Made by a program: the position numbers and the translations under genes. A DNA stretch of 64,000 nucleotides from Aegilops tauschii subsp. strangulata (taxonomy: Eukaryota > Streptophyta > Magnoliopsida > Poales > Poaceae). The notes beneath the pieces were generated by a model that was not told the DNA's origin, searched no databases, and saw only the letters and a program-made list of their open reading frames with translations. Shown one piece after another: positions 12,201 to 22,677 of the stretch. Each line of letters begins with the position of its first letter. The first letter of the stretch is position 1. The stretch covers positions 238,802,622 through 238,866,621 of the forward strand of contig NC_053039.3 in assembly GCF_002575655.3 (NCBI RefSeq). Direction: 5' to 3'.

Positions 12201-13315
12201 ATAGAATTGCACATAAGGTATTGCAATCCGGTTTTTATTGGCCTACTCTCTTCAAGGATGCTCGTAAGTTTGTCTTATCTTGTGATGAATGTCAAAGAAT
12301 TGGTAATATTAGTAGACATCAAGAAATGCCTATGAATTATTCACTTGTTATTGAACCATTTGATGTTTGGGGCTTTGATTATATGGGACCTTTTCCTTCC
12401 TCTAATGGGTATACACATATTTTAGTTGCTGTTGTTTACGTTACTAAGTGGGTAGAAGCTATTCCAACTAGTAGTGCTGATCATAACACCTCTATTAAGA
12501 TACTTAAAGAAGTTATTTTTCTGAGGTTTGGAGTCCCTAGATATTTAATGACTGATGGTGGTTCACATTTTATTCATGGTGCTTTTCGTAAAATGCTTGC
12601 TAAGTATGATGTTAATCATAGAATTGCATCCCCTTATCACCCACAGTCTAGTGGTCAAGTAGAATTGAGTAATAGAGAGCTCAGATTAATTTTGCAAAAG
12701 ACTGTTAATAGATCTAGAAATAATTGGTCCAAGAAACTTGATGATGCATTATGGTCCTATAGAACTGCATATAAAAATCCTATGGGTATGTCTCCGTATA
12801 AAATGGTTTATGGAAAAGCATGTCATTTACCTCTCGAACTAGAATATAAGGCATACTGGGCCATTAAAGAGCTCAATTATGATTTCAAACTTGAGGGTGA
12901 GAAGAGGCTATTTGACATTAGCTCACTTGATGAATGGAGAACCCAAGCCTATGAGAATGCCAAGTTGTTTAAAGGAAAAGTTAAAAGATGGCATGACAAA
13001 AGGATACAAAAGCGTGAGTTTAATGTAGGTGATTATGTATTGTTATACAACTCTCGTTTAAGATTTTTTGCAGGAAAACTTCTCTCTGAATGGGAAGGTC
13101 CTTACGTTATCGAGGAGGTCTATCATTCCGGTGCCATAAAAATCAACAACTTTGAAGGCACAAATCCGAAGGTGGTGAACGGTCAAAGAATCAAACATTA
13201 TATCTCAGGTAACCCTATAAATGTTGAAACTAATGTTATTGAAACCGTAACACCGGAGGAATACATAAGAGACACTTTCCAGACCCCGAAAAGGAATAGG
13301 TATGTGGTACGGTAA
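9296..13315 (+). CDS. pol: pol polyprotein of element I: protease, RT, RNase H, integrase
   Basis: This frame is open for 1339 codons. The protease motif is DMGAS at residues 168-172, where the family usually has DTGAS, so the second residue is atypical. Reverse transcriptase runs roughly 440-650 with FMDD at 605-608. RNase H begins near CDAS at 748 and includes TDHAAIKYL. The integrase zinc finger has paired His near 965 and Cys at 996 and 999. The catalytic core is D1028, D1087 and E1123, with exactly 35 residues between the last two. There is no chromodomain, and GPYVIEEVY marks the C-terminal end. The order gives the Gypsy class and the details fit Athila. The first in-frame Met at 9296 is not the true start, because the frame continues upstream into gag through a TAG. 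It looks capable of supplying enzymes apart from that stop and the protease variant. Confidence 0.93.
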   Translation: MDTDVFRKFSTKYGLDSEIVASFCESFATHVDLPKEKWFKYHPPIEVKVVESIKVEEKTITYNDPIIPTAYVEKPPFPVRIKDHAKASTVVRKSNIRTYTPPEQVKVEPNIAIVKDLLADNIDGRGIYFCDETTRIAKPSAKDKHRPVVGMPVISVKIGDHCYHGLCDMGASASAIPISLYKEIMHDIAPAEIEEIDVTIKLANRDTISLIGIVRDVEVLCGKAKYPADFLVLGSPQDSFCPIIFGRPFLNTVNAKIDCEKDVVTIGLDDMSPEFNFSKFHRQPRDEELPSKDEIIGLASIVVPPSDPLEQYLLDHENDMFMNERREIDEVFFKQGPILKHNLPVEILGYPPPPKGDPVFELKPLPDTLKYAYLDEKKIYPVIISANLSEKEEEKLLKTLKKHRAAIGYTLDDLKGISPTLCQHKINLEKDAKPVIDHQRRLNPKMKEVVRKEILKLLEAGIIYSIADTQWVSLVHCVPKKGGITVVPNDKDELIPQRIITGYRMVIDFRKLNKATKKYHYPLPFIDQMLERLSKHTHFFFLDGYSGFSQIPVSADDQAKTTFTCPFGTFAYRRMPFGLCNAPATFQRCMMAIFSDFCEKICEVFMDDFSVYGSSFDDCLSNLDRVLQRCEETNLVLNWVKCHFMVNEGIVLGHKISERGIEVDAIEKMSCPKDIKGIRSFLGHADFYRRFIKDFSKISRPLTNLLQKDIPFVFDDDCVEAFEILKKALISAPIVQPPDWNLPFEIMCDASVYAVGTVLGQRVDKKLNVIQYASKTLDNAQRNYAATEKEFLAVVFACDKSRPYIVDSKVTIHTDHAAIKYLMEKKDAKPRLIRWVLLLQEFDLHIIDRKGDENPVADNLSRLENVLDDPLPTDDSFPDEQLNVINASRTAPWYVDYANYIVAKFIPPSFTYQQKKKFFYDLRHYFWDDPHLYKEGVDGVIRRCVLEHEQEQILRKCHSEAYGGHHAGDRIAHKVLQSGFYWPTLFKDARKFVLSCDECQRIGNISRHQEMPMNYSLVIEPFDVWGFDYMGPFPSSNGYTHILVAVVYVTKWVEAIPTSSADHNTSIKILKEVIFLRFGVPRYLMTDGGSHFIHGAFRKMLAKYDVNHRIASPYHPQSSGQVELSNRELRLILQKTVNRSRNNWSKKLDDALWSYRTAYKNPMGMSPYKMVYGKACHLPLELEYKAYWAIKELNYDFKLEGEKRLFDISSLDEWRTQAYENAKLFKGKVKRWHDKRIQKREFNVGDYVLLYNSRLRFFAGKLLSEWEGPYVIEEVYHSGAIKINNFEGTNPKVVNGQRIKHYISGNPINVETNVIETVTPEEYIRDTFQTPKRNRYVVR

Positions 13316-13384
13316 GTAAACCGACTCCAAAACAGTTCTAATGGCAAATTTTCTCCGTTTTGGAATATTTAGAAAAATAGGAAA

Positions 13385-13550
13385 ATAAGAAGCAGTCCGG
13401 GAGGAACACGAGGGTGGGAGGCACGCCCTACCCCCCTGGGCGCGCCCCCCTACCTCGTGTGCTCTCCGGACTCCGTTTTCTTGCACAACGCTTCTTTCGG
13501 TCGGTAAAAATTCATTATATAATCTCCCGAAGGTTTCGACTCCTGTATCA
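13385..13550 (+). promoter_or_regulatory. Internal LTR-promoter-like segment before the accessory ORF of I
   Basis: It has the same order as the LTR promoter zone: an ACGAGGGTGGGAGGCACGCC/GGGCGCGCCC inverted repeat (13408-13450), then CTTTCGGTCGG, then the TATA-like CATTATATAATC at 13513-13524. It lies about 90 bases before the ATG at 13613. This suggests the ORF has its own promoter, copied from an LTR. Confidence 0.5.
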
Positions 13551-13612
13551 CACAAATATCCTCTGTTCTTGTTTCGAGCTGTTTTCTGTCAGGGTTGTCA
13601 AGGCCAGGCATC

Positions 13613-13978
13613 ATGTCATCCTCCTCCTCCAACAATGGTGACAACGATGCTTGGCTAATGAAGATAGAGCTGAAAAGGGAAGAACCCATGGAGATCAACA
13701 AGGATGAAGGGATCAAGAAGGCCACGGAGGACCAAGCTCCGGCAGCAGAAGACATCCTTCAACTTGATCACAATCTTCTTACCCCAACTGAGATCGAAGC
13801 TTTCAAGATGATTGATTTAGCTCGTATACAAAACAAGTATCTCACACTTGAAAATATTTTGTTGAAGGAGCATATCATCGCACTCAAGGGAATTATCCGC
13901 AAGTTGGAGGACCTCTTACGCTCGAAGTGCGACTATCCATCATCACCTCCATCTCCTTCACCAGCAAAAGAGATATAA
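13613..13978 (+). CDS. Accessory ORF of element I, downstream of pol (unknown function)
   Basis: This codes for 121 residues starting at the ATG at 13613. It opens with a Ser-rich tract and SNNGDND, followed by an acidic/Lys-rich zone. A Leu/Ile-rich helical stretch at about residues 60-105 could form a coiled coil. The tail is Pro/Ser-rich. It lies between pol and the 3' LTR, where Athila elements may carry an env-like ORF. I see no signal peptide or membrane segment, so it is not an envelope protein by sequence. The frame is intact. An internal promoter-like block precedes it and a polypurine-tract-like copy follows 34 bases after its stop. Function is unknown. Confidence 0.6.
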   Translation: MSSSSSNNGDNDAWLMKIELKREEPMEINKDEGIKKATEDQAPAAEDILQLDHNLLTPTEIEAFKMIDLARIQNKYLTLENILLKEHIIALKGIIRKLEDLLRSKCDYPSSPPSPSPAKEI

Positions 13979-15526
13979 TCAATGGGTATGGGCACTCCCC
14001 TTGGCAACCGCCAAGCTTGGGGGAGGTGCCCCGGTATCGTATCACCATCACACTCCTATCTTTACCGTTTTTCTTAGTTCGATACTTTTAGTAATATCTT
14101 GATCTAGTAGAATAAAATTTTAGTATGATCTAGTTTTGAGTTTTGCTTTATGATCCCTCGATGTAATCGAGTTCGTGAGCTATATAATAAAGATTAGTGT
14201 TGAGTCAAGGGCTTGATTATCTTGCTATGATTATGAGTGAATAAAAGAAAAAGGAAGAATAAAAAGAAATAAAAAGAGATCATATTGATCTTATGGAGAG
14301 TAATGACTTCACATATAAAGAGTATGATGATTAAAAGTTGTTGAGAGTTGACAAACATAGTTTTGGTCATCGTTGCAATTAATAGGAAGTAATAAAGAAA
14401 GAGAAGTTTCACATATAAATATACTATCTTGTACATCTTTTATGATTATGAGCACTCATTAAAGTATGACATGCTAAAGAGTTGATGTTGGACAAGGAAG
14501 ACAACGTAATGGGTTATGTTTTCTTACATCTGAGATAAAGTATATTGTCATGGATCATCCAACATGTTGAGCTTGCCTTTCTCTCTCATGCTAGCCAATT
14601 CTTTGCACCAAGTAGAAATACTACTTGTGCTTCCAAATACCCTTAAAACCAGTTTTGCCATGAGAGTCCACCATATCTACCTATGGATTGAGTAAGATCC
14701 TTCAATTAAGTTGTCATCGGTGCAAGCAAAAAAAATTGCTCCCTAAATATGTATGACTTATTAGTGTGGGAGAAAATAAGCTTTATACGATCTTGTGATG
14801 TGGAAGAAATAAAAGTGACGGACTGCATAATAAAGGTCCATATCACAAGTGGCAATATAAAGTGACGTTCTTTTGCATTAAGATTTTGTGCATCCAACCC
14901 TGAAAGCGCATGACAACCTCTGCTTCCCTCTGCGAAGGGCCTATCTTTTACTTTTATCTTCTATCTTATGCAAGAGTCATGGTGATCTTCACCTTTCCTT
15001 TTTACATTTTATCCTTTGGCAAGCGCATTGTGTTGGAAAGATCCTGATATATATATCTAATTGGATGTAAGTTAGCATAAACTATTATTGTTGACATTAC
15101 CCTTGAGGTAAAAGGTTGGGAGGCGAAACCATAAGCCCCTATCTTCCTCTGTGTCCGATTAAAACTCCGTAACCACAAGTATTGCGTGAGTGTTAGCAAT
15201 TGTTAAAGACTAAATGATAGTTGAGTATGTGGACTTGCTGAAAAGCTCTTATATTGACTCTTTCTGATGTTATGATAAATTGCAATTGCTTCAATGACTG
15301 AGATTATAGTTTGTTGGTTCTCAATAAAGTTTCTGATTCATACTTGACGTTGTGAATAGATTATTACTTGAGCATAAGAAATCATATGACAATATCCATA
15401 TATGTTGTTGTTATAAGAATGATCATGATGCCCTCATGTCCGTATTTTATTTTATCGACACCTCTATCTCTAAACATGTGGACATATTTATCGTTATCGG
15501 CTTCCGCTTGAGGACAAGCGAGGTCT
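13979..15526 (+). other. Element I, non-coding region between accessory ORF and 3' LTR
   Basis: AT-rich, with no supportable ORF. A polypurine-tract-like copy (CAAGCTTGGGGGAGG) occurs at 14012-14026, about 1.5 kb before the true tract. The segment AAACCAGTTTTGCCATGAG near 14646 also occurs in reversed form in A (about 1818), showing shared ancestry of this body domain. Confidence 0.7.
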
Positions 15527-15540
15527 AAGCTTGGGGGAGT
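15527..15540 (+). other. Polypurine tract of element I
   Basis: AAGCTTGGGGGAGT directly abuts the 3' LTR start. Confidence 0.88.
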
Positions 15541-17061
15541 TGATACGTCCATTTTGCATCATGCTTTTATATTGATATTTATTGCATTATGGGCTGTTAT
15601 TACACATTATGTCACAATACTTATGCCTATTCTCTCTTATTTTACAAGGTTTACATAAAGAGGGAGAATGCCGGCAGCTGGAATTCTGGGCTGGAAAAGG
15701 AGCAAATATTAGAGACCTATTCTGCACAACTCCAAAAGTCTTGAAACTCCACGGAAGTTATTTTTGGAAATAATAAAAAATACTGAGCGAAGAAAATACC
15801 AGAGGGGGCCCACACCCTAGCCACGAGGGTGGGGGGCGCGCCCTACCCCCCTGGGCGCGCCCCTGCCTCGTGGGCCCCCTGGTGGCCCTCCGGTTCCCAT
15901 CTTCTGCTATATGAAGTCTTTCGTCCGAGAAAAAATCATAAGCAAGCTTTCGGGATGAGACTCCGCCGCCACGAGGCGGAACCTTGGCGGAACAAATCTA
16001 GGGCTCTGGCGAAGCTGTTCTGCCGGGGACACTTCCCTCCGGGAGGAGGAAATCATCGCCATCATCATCACCAATGATCCTCTCATCGGGAGGGGGTCCA
16101 TCTTCATCAACATCTTCACCAGTACCATCTCCTCTCAAACCCTAGTTTATCTCTTGTATCCAATCTTTGTCTCATAGCCTGGGATTGGTACCTGTAGGTT
16201 GCTTGTAGTGTTGATTACTCCTTGTAGTTGATGCTAGTTGGTTTATTTGGTGGAAGATCATATGTTCAGATCCTATATGCATATTAATACCCCTCTGATT
16301 ATGAACATGAATATGGTTTGTGAGTAGTTACGTTTGTTCCCGAGGACATGGGAGAAGTCTTGCTATTAGTAGTCATGTGAATTTGGTATTCGTTCGATAT
16401 TTTGATGAGATGTATGTTGTCTCTCCTCTAGTGGTGTTATGTGAACGTCAACTACATGACACTTCACCATTGTTTGGGCCTAGAGGAAGGCATTGGGAAG
16501 TAATAAGTAGATGATGGGTTGCTAGAGTGACAGAAGCTTAAACCCTAGTTTATGCGTTGCTTCGTAAGGGGCTGATTTGGATCCATATGTTTCATGCTAT
16601 GGTTAGGTTTACCTTCATACTTCTTTTGTAGTTGCGGATGCTTGCAATAGGAGTTAATCATAAGTGGGATGTTTGTCCAAGTAAGGACAGCACCCAAGCA
16701 CCGGTCCACCCACATATCAAATTATCAAAGTATCGAACGCGAATCATAGAACGTGATGAAAAGTAGCTTCACGATAATTCCCATGTGTCCTCGGGAGCGC
16801 TTTTCTCTATATAAGAGTTTGTCCAGGCTTGTCCTTTGCTACAAAAAGGATTGGGCCATCTTGCTGCACCTTATTTACTTTCATTACTTGGTACCCGTTA
16901 CAAATTATCTTATCACAAAACTATCTGTTGCCTATAATTTCAGTCCTTGTAGAGAATACCTTGCTGAAAACCGCTTGTCATTTCCTTCTGCTCCTCGTTG
17001 GGTTCGACACTCTTACTTATCGAAAGGACTACGATAGATCCCCTACACTTGTGGGTCATCA
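15541..17061 (+). mobile_element. Element I, 3' (middle) LTR
   Basis: 1521 bp, beginning TGATACGTCC and ending GGGTCATCA, and collinear with 6966-8487. It is followed by a primer site and gag start rather than host DNA. Confidence 0.92.
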
Positions 17062-17072
17062 AGACTCTTTTC

Positions 17073-17090
17073 TGGCACCGTTGCCGGGGA
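17073..17090 (+). other. Primer binding site of the second I unit (tRNA-Asp)
   Basis: TGGCACCGTTGCCGGGGA has one mismatch to the tRNA-Asp complement. Confidence 0.85.
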
Positions 17091-17167
17091 GTGAAGCGCC
17101 TTTGGTAGGTGGAATTTGGTAAGGAAAAATTTATATAGTGTGCTGAAATTTACTGTCACTTGTTACT

Positions 17168-17337
17168 ATGGAAAGTAATCCTTTGAGGGGCTTGTTCGGG
17201 GTATCTTCACCTCGACCAGTAGAGCAAAGAGTTGCTCCTCAACCTACTGAACCTACTGAGAATGAAAAAATTTACGTCAAAATTCCTTCGGGTATGATAG
17301 AGAACATGCTATCTAATCCTTTTGCAGGAGATGGAAC
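17168..17337 (+). pseudogene. gag: gag start of the second I unit, truncated
   Basis: Collinear with 8593-8762, starting at the matching ATG. Similarity stops within GGAGATGGAAC, after which the sequence belongs to O. The frame runs on into O sequence to 17692 only by chance. Confidence 0.85.
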
Positions 17338-17489
17338 CGCAGGCGCGCTGCTCATTTACCCTCTGCGCCTCTTCCAATCTCGGAACTGCCGTTCCTCTCT
17401 TCTTCCTCAGGCGAAAGATTCGAAGTTCTTGCCTCTGCTTGCTGCCGCCGCCGCCATTGCTTTTGATCCTTCGCCCCCTTCCAGCTGCC
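17338..17489. other. Leader before the antisense ORF of O
   Basis: Unlike anything in I. It is rich in CTTCC/CCGCC and ends in CCAGCTGCC before the ATG at 17490, like a plant 5' leader. Any promoter of the ORF must have lain further left and was lost at the junction with I. Confidence 0.5.
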
Positions 17490-19178
17490 ATGGCGCCCAA
17501 AACCAGCAGGGGCAAGGGAGCGACCAAGGATGCCGGGGAGAAGGAGGCGCCGGAGAGCGAGTCGGCGGTGCGGCGGACGCAGCTCGCCTACTTCCCGTCG
17601 ACGGTCGATGCGTTCCACCTCAGGGACTACTTCTTGCCCCTGTGGGGGAGGAAGACGACGGGGCACCCTGCCACATGCGTCGTCCCCGCTGATTTTGCCA
17701 AGGATGGCCAAAACCGGTAACCCTTCTTCGTCAATTTCTTCTCTTGCGGGCTCTGCCCCCCTTTCTCTGACTTCTTCAACGACATCATGCACACCTACGG
17801 CTTCCATCTCTTGGATCTTACACCGAATGCCATGGCGTGCCTGGCTCTCTTTGCCCACCTCTGCGAGGGCTTCGCCGGGGTGCTCCCTAGCACGGCGCTC
17901 TTCCGCCACTACTTCTACCGTCGCATTCAACCAGGGGGGCGCCATCTCTGGGAGCATCGTCTGGATCCCGAGCACTCAGGAGAAAGGCACATACCTGGAG
18001 GGTGCCCAGGAGGAGAGGTGGGAGGAGTGGCGGGGCCGGTGGTGCTAGATCGAGGAGGAGGACCCGCAGGAGTTCTGCCGGGTTCGTCAGAGCCCGCCGA
18101 CCCGCCGCAGGGACTGGAGCGATCTCGATGCCAACGACGAGAAGCTCACGGTCGCCACCACCAGGATCCATCGCCTCGCCATGGCCGCGCTCACCCTCGA
18201 GATGATCGGGGCCGATGTTATCCGGCACCAGATCGCTCCGCTGCACAACAAGGGGAGGCCGGCCTGGGATTTCAGGAACGCGGCCGACATCATGAGGCTC
18301 CGCCCTAGTCTGAAGCACAATTTTACGGTGATGGGGCCTGCCCACTTCTGCCAAAGGCTCTTCCAGCTCGACGTGGACAGCGACGGCAGGGCAGAGAGGA
18401 GCGGCAAGGCCGCGAAGGCCGGCAAGGCCGTCAAGGGGCCCCTGTTTGGGTTGCCGGCGGGAGTGGTTCCGCTGAGCAACAACTCTCGCCAGTCCGCCAT
18501 CATCGCCATGATGCCGGACTTCAACGCACACGGCCTTGACCCGTCCTGGGCCGAGCCGCCAGTAGAGAAGGTGCAGGAGTTCTTTGACACTTTGTCGGAG
18601 GCTTATGTCCGCGACGAGCCGCTGCTCGTCCAGAACACCACCCAGGCGGAGCTGGACTACATCGCCGCCATGCCGGCGGAGGCGGCACTTGCCAAGAAGG
18701 CTGGCAGCACTGGTGTGGAGGACGAGGCCGACGTGGCCGCGGAAGAGAGGGAGCTCGTCCAGTGGGCGGAGTCTGCCGGGGAGGCCAGCGGCGCCAACGC
18801 CGAGGCCCCCCTTGTTGAAGATGCGGGCGATGAGTCGTCCGCAGAGGAGGTCGAGGTGAACGACCCCCCGGTCGCGGGGAGGCAGCGCGTCCTGAGGCGG
18901 GCCAGCTCTGGCGAGCCAGTCCGTCCCGGCAGGATCACACAGCGGTAGCCGCCCTAGGAGCAGCTCGTGCGCGAGACGAGGGCGATGAAGGCCGCGGCAG
19001 CGACGAAGGCGGTGAAGGCCGCGGTGGCGAAGAGGAAGGCGACTGCTTCCTCCTCGTCCAAACGGTACCGGACCCCATCACCTTCCCCTTCGGGTAGCAC
19101 CTTGGAGGCCAAGTTTGACCTCGGATCTTTCAGCCCGGCGAGGAAGAGGAGGCTAGTGGAGGAGGAGGTGGAGGAAGA

Positions 19179-19257
19179 GTAAGTATTTCGCCCCCCTCAT
19201 CACCTCCTGACATCACTGCAATGTTATCCTTCTTTGATTTGGTGTTATCTTCACAAG
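19179..19257 (+). other. Putative intron 1 of the O antisense ORF
   Basis: Donor GTAAGTAT, acceptor TTCACAAG, 79 bp. Coding character differs on both sides and inside it. The length disturbs the frame by one, so an indel or a different junction is possible. Confidence 0.45.
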
Positions 19258-19405
19258 GACGTGGAGACACTGGCCCAGAGGGTGGCGAAGAGGGCCAAGG
19301 CCTCGATCGGCGACAAGCCCCCGGCGGGTACTTCGCATACGCCGTTGCTGGTGGATAGCAGCCCGGACAGCAGCCCCCGGCATAGCCCCCGCTTTAGTCC
19401 CCAGC

Positions 19406-19481
19406 GTAAGCTCATCACTTACTCCTCCATTGACGAACTTTGGGGTGTGAATCTTTGACGCTGATCTTGCCGGGTTTGTAG
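19406..19481 (+). other. Putative intron 2 of the O antisense ORF
   Basis: Donor GTAAGCTC, acceptor GGTTTGTAG, 76 bp. Confidence 0.45.
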
Positions 19482-19689
19482 GAGAAGAACGGCAGCAGGA
19501 GGAGCCGCTGAGGGCCACCCCAACACGCCCCCCCCTCGACTACACCGCCCTGAGGGGCGTCCCCAGCAAGGGCATCCACCACCGAGCCCACGCCTATGGA
19601 GGAGGAGGAGACGAACTTGGGTGCCGGTGGTCCTACCCCAGCAACGAATGTTGGCGGGGAGGGCGCCACTTCTTCCTAGCCCGGTGCTG

Positions 19690-19807
19690 GTAAGTTCGCT
19701 TGCTTACCGTCCCTGTTCTTTCTTCTTCTTTTTCTTTTTTTTGAACTTTGATCTTGGCTCTGCCTCATTATCCTTCTTGGCATCTGGGCGCTTCCTCGGC
19801 GGACCAG
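19690..19807 (+). other. Putative intron 3 of the O antisense ORF
   Basis: Donor GTAAGTTC and acceptor CGGACCAG, 118 bp, with a strong T/C-rich run in the middle. The exon after it opens the long coiled-coil frame. Confidence 0.55.
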
Positions 19808-21343
19808 GAGAACATCGATACCGTTATCGAGGAGGTCGCCAGGGACGCCGAGGCCGAGGCGGACAAGATCGCCGCCGAGGAGGCCGCCAAGACTGTCGCT
19901 GAAGAGGCCGCCAAAGGGCCTACCGGGGAGGCCGGCAAGGCCGCCGCCGAGGAGGCCGGCACGGGGCCTACCAGGGAGGGGGTGGTTGACGACCAACCTT
20001 CCTCCTCCGCTGCCTCTGGCTCAGGTAAGTACCTGAAGGTGAGCGACAAATTGTTCGTCCACCTCCTAGGGACGACGAGCACCAGGGCACCCACCGAGGG
20101 GGAGGTGTTTGATGACGAGGTGCTCGCCGCCGCCGGGCTTGAGGTTGTTGACGAACCGAGCGCCTGTGGTGGCAGTTCCCAAGAGGAGCAGCTCCTTCGG
20201 GCCATGAGCGCCAACTTCCAGAAGCTCCAGGTGCTTCACCGTGCCCGCCTAGACAAGGCAAAGTCCAGGATGGCGGCGGTGGACAAGGAGGAGGCGGATC
20301 TCGCGGGGCGCGTCGCCGAGACGCAGGCCTGGTTCCGCCAGGCCCACGAGGAACTAAAGGTTGCCCAGGATCTGCTAGCTGAGTGCAAATAGGAGCTTAT
20401 CCTGCTGCAGGCCGATGTCGAGAAAGCCCAGGAGGCAGCGAAGGAACAGGCCGCCAAGGACGAGGCCGCTCGGCACCAGCACCAGGCCGAGCTGAACTCC
20501 TAGGAGGAGGACCTTGCTGCTCGTGAGGAGGCGCTCGCCGCCACACTCTGCGGCAAGGATGAGGAGGTCAAGAAGCTTGCCGTGCAGCGGACCCAGGAGC
20601 TGGAGCAGAGGCGCAAGGAGGCAGTCAATGCTCAGGCCCAGGTCCATGCCGGCAAGGTGAGGGAGCTGGAGGTGGAGCGGGATGGGCTGAAGGAACAGGT
20701 CCTGGGGCTGGCGAAGGAGAAGGACACGCTCAACGACACTTTGGTGGAGGCGCAGACCGCAATCCTCGACAAGGCCGAGCTGCTCTCCAAGGCCAACGAC
20801 TCCATCAGAGACCTGAAGCTGAAGCTGGAGGGTTTTGAGGGGACACTTTCGGAGGTCAGGGCCCGGGAAGAGACCCTGACCAAGGCCCTGGAGGACGAGA
20901 AGTAGCTGCGGAGGAATGACGCCGCCAACCACGAGGATTACGTGAAGGGCGAAAACCTCTGGATCAGCCACCTCGCCGACGTCACCGGCAGGATCACCAT
21001 GAAGCTGGCTACCATGGGGGTGCCGAATGTGAGGTACACCCCGGAGCCGAACGTGAGCCCTAATGCCAAACTGACCCTGTTCTTCGAGGGTGTTCTCGGA
21101 GCCCTGGAGCAGCTCCGCTCCAACCGGGCATCTTATCTGGCCAACGAGTCCCGGAGGCTCTGCCGGGGCGCCCTGACCAAGGTGCTCACCAAGGTGGCGT
21201 TCTGGAACCCCATCGTCAACTTCGTCGACGCATTGGAGAGCTTGCCAGAGGGGACGGACCTCGCGGTGCTCAAGGAGCGTGTCAAGCCCAACATCGACTG
21301 CATCGATGGAGTTGAGAGGGTGGAGGGCCAGCGCCGGGACTAG

Positions 21344-22000
21344 GCACCCCGTTTCTCGTCGCCGCTGCGAGTTCAAGACCAAGACAATTTTATCTTAAGT
21401 TAGAACCGCAACGATTATTTGATGTAACATAACTCTGCAGTATTTCAATATCAGGCATGCTATCTTCCCGTTAGATCTTTCTTTGTATGTTTGTACCCTA
21501 CGCTTATTGAGATAAGGCTGCCGGCGCGTAAACCCATTCCGTGGTGCTTTGAGGACGGATCCTTAGCACCCTGCCGGAAGGGCGCTTGTTGCCAGTCAAG
21601 CTACCTTGCCGCTGCCAGCGCGGTCGCCTGAACTTTAGAGCGGACTCGAAACAGGACAAGAGCGCTGCTGGTAGCGGGTAGGCCACCTTGCCGTTCCCAG
21701 CGCGGCCGCATGAACTGTCGAGCGGACTCGAGACAGAGACAAGGGCGTTGCCAATAGCGGAAGGGTCCCATTGCATGCAGGTTTCCCGTGCAAGGAACAA
21801 GATCTTTCGGGGAGGACAGACTTATACAAATGAAATTAGCCAAAATTTAGCATGACTTAGCTTTTCGGGGCCACGCGGATGGCCGTTGAGGCTGCGGACG
21901 GCACCGGAGGGCGGTTGATCGACGACGCCCTCTCCCTTCGAGCCACCCTCATGAAAAAGTCGCTGCGTCGGCTCCAAAACTAGATTTCCACGGCTTGCGC
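21344..22000 (-). other. Element O, leader between primer site and antisense ORF
   Basis: No ORF of note. It contains an approximately 82-bp tandem duplication (21601-21764). For O this is the 5' leader; for the antisense ORF it is the 3' trailer. Confidence 0.6.
21601..21764. repeat. Two imperfect tandem copies of about 82 bp
   Basis: Both copies carry CCTTGCCG, CCAGCGCGG, GAACT, GAGCGGACTCGA, GACAAG and TAGCGG in the same order and spacing. Confidence 0.8.
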
Positions 22001-22018
22001 CCCCTACCTGGCGCGCCA
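22001..22018 (-). other. Primer binding site of element O (tRNA-Arg)
   Basis: The plus strand reads CCCCTACCTGGCGCGCCA, matching the 3' end of a plant tRNA-Arg. It lies four bases from the LTR end at 22023 and fixes O's direction as minus. Confidence 0.85.
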
Positions 22019-22264
22019 AAGATGTCGGGGGAAACGACACCTACGGGATCTCGAGGAATCCCTTTTGCTATGGTTGGCGGGCGCGGGGCTGTGGAAAGAG
22101 CGGGATTGAGAGATCAACGCGGGGGGATTATCCAGGTTCGGGCCGCAAGTGATGCGTAATACCCTACTCCTACTGGTTTCTGTTTATCTGGTGTTCTTGG
22201 ACTAGCTACAATGCGTGCAGGGTCCAAAAAGTCTGAATCCTCTCCCAGTACGCCGCGGGCCTCC

Positions 22265-22272
22265 TTTTATAG
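22265..22272 (-). promoter_or_regulatory. Probable TATA box of LTR O
   Basis: The minus strand reads TCTATAAA within a GC-rich setting, placed about 240 bp before the LTR end. Confidence 0.55.
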
Positions 22273-22677
22273 ACAAAGGGGCTGCCACAGTGGCACACAG
22301 GAGGTGGAAAGCTATACAGCGGTCTAGTCTATCCTCTGGCACCGTAGGACAAACACATTTAATGCGCTGCCGACATGCCCTTCTTGCTTTATCGGGGATG
22401 GCAAGGAAGCTCGTCCCAGCTGTCGCCGCCTCGCCTGGCTTCGACGCGCGTCCAAATTGACGAGGCGGGTAGTGCCACGCCGGCTGGCTGGCTGCTGAGT
22501 TGGTGCGGTGGCAGAGCTCACGAAGATCTGCATGCCACCATGCAGGTGCATGCTGAGTTGGCCTAGAGGCCGCACGTCGCCACGCAGGTGCTCGCCTAGT
22601 TGGTGGGCTGGCAGCTGCATGGGAACGGCGGCGGAGTTTTGGCAGATGTGGGCCTGGCTGCGGCCCCGCGGATGTCC

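Larger units (their letters stand above)
6966..17337 (+). mobile_element. Element I: Athila-like Gypsy retrotransposon, with partial second unit
   Basis: The structure is LTR (6966-8487), primer site, gag, pol, accessory ORF, polypurine tract and LTR (15541-17061). A second primer site and a second gag start then follow, ending abruptly at 17337. The two LTRs differ by roughly 2-3 percent by eye. LTR-internal-LTR-internal is the product expected from unequal recombination between LTRs, followed by a deletion that also removed part of O. No target duplication is expected at the deleted right edge. The lineage call rests on the tRNA-Asp primer site, lack of a chromodomain, and integrase sequence features. 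Confidence 0.85.
17490..21343 (+). pseudogene. Antisense accessory ORF of element O: Transposase_28-like region plus coiled coil, apparently with introns
   Basis: Runs opposite to O's own LTR direction. The N-terminal exon starts MAPKTSRGKGATKD at 17490. The region around HTYGFHLLDLTPNAM (17787) to FYRRI resembles the plant 'putative gypsy type transposon' family (Pfam Transposase_28, as I recall it). A charged middle part follows, then a long Ala/Glu/Lys-rich coiled coil (about 19810-20900). A C-terminal domain of about 134 residues ends at a TAG at 21343. Three splice-like gaps are visible: 19179-19257, 19406-19481 and 19690-19807. Each starts GTAAG and ends AG, with a pyrimidine-rich tract in the third. 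Breaks are a TAA at 17718, a frameshift near 17935, and TAG codons at 18046, 18946, 18955, 20390, 20501 and 20903. Function unknown; it is probably a captured or retained accessory gene of the Tat lineage. Confidence 0.65.

Noticed and set aside
17352..17975. 207-codon minus-strand ORF
   Set aside because: Shadow of the Transposase_28-like exon of O.
20375..21382. 335-codon minus-strand ORF
   Set aside because: It is the mirror of the GC-rich coiled-coil frame on the plus strand. Its Leu/His/Gln-rich composition is that expected of an antisense shadow.
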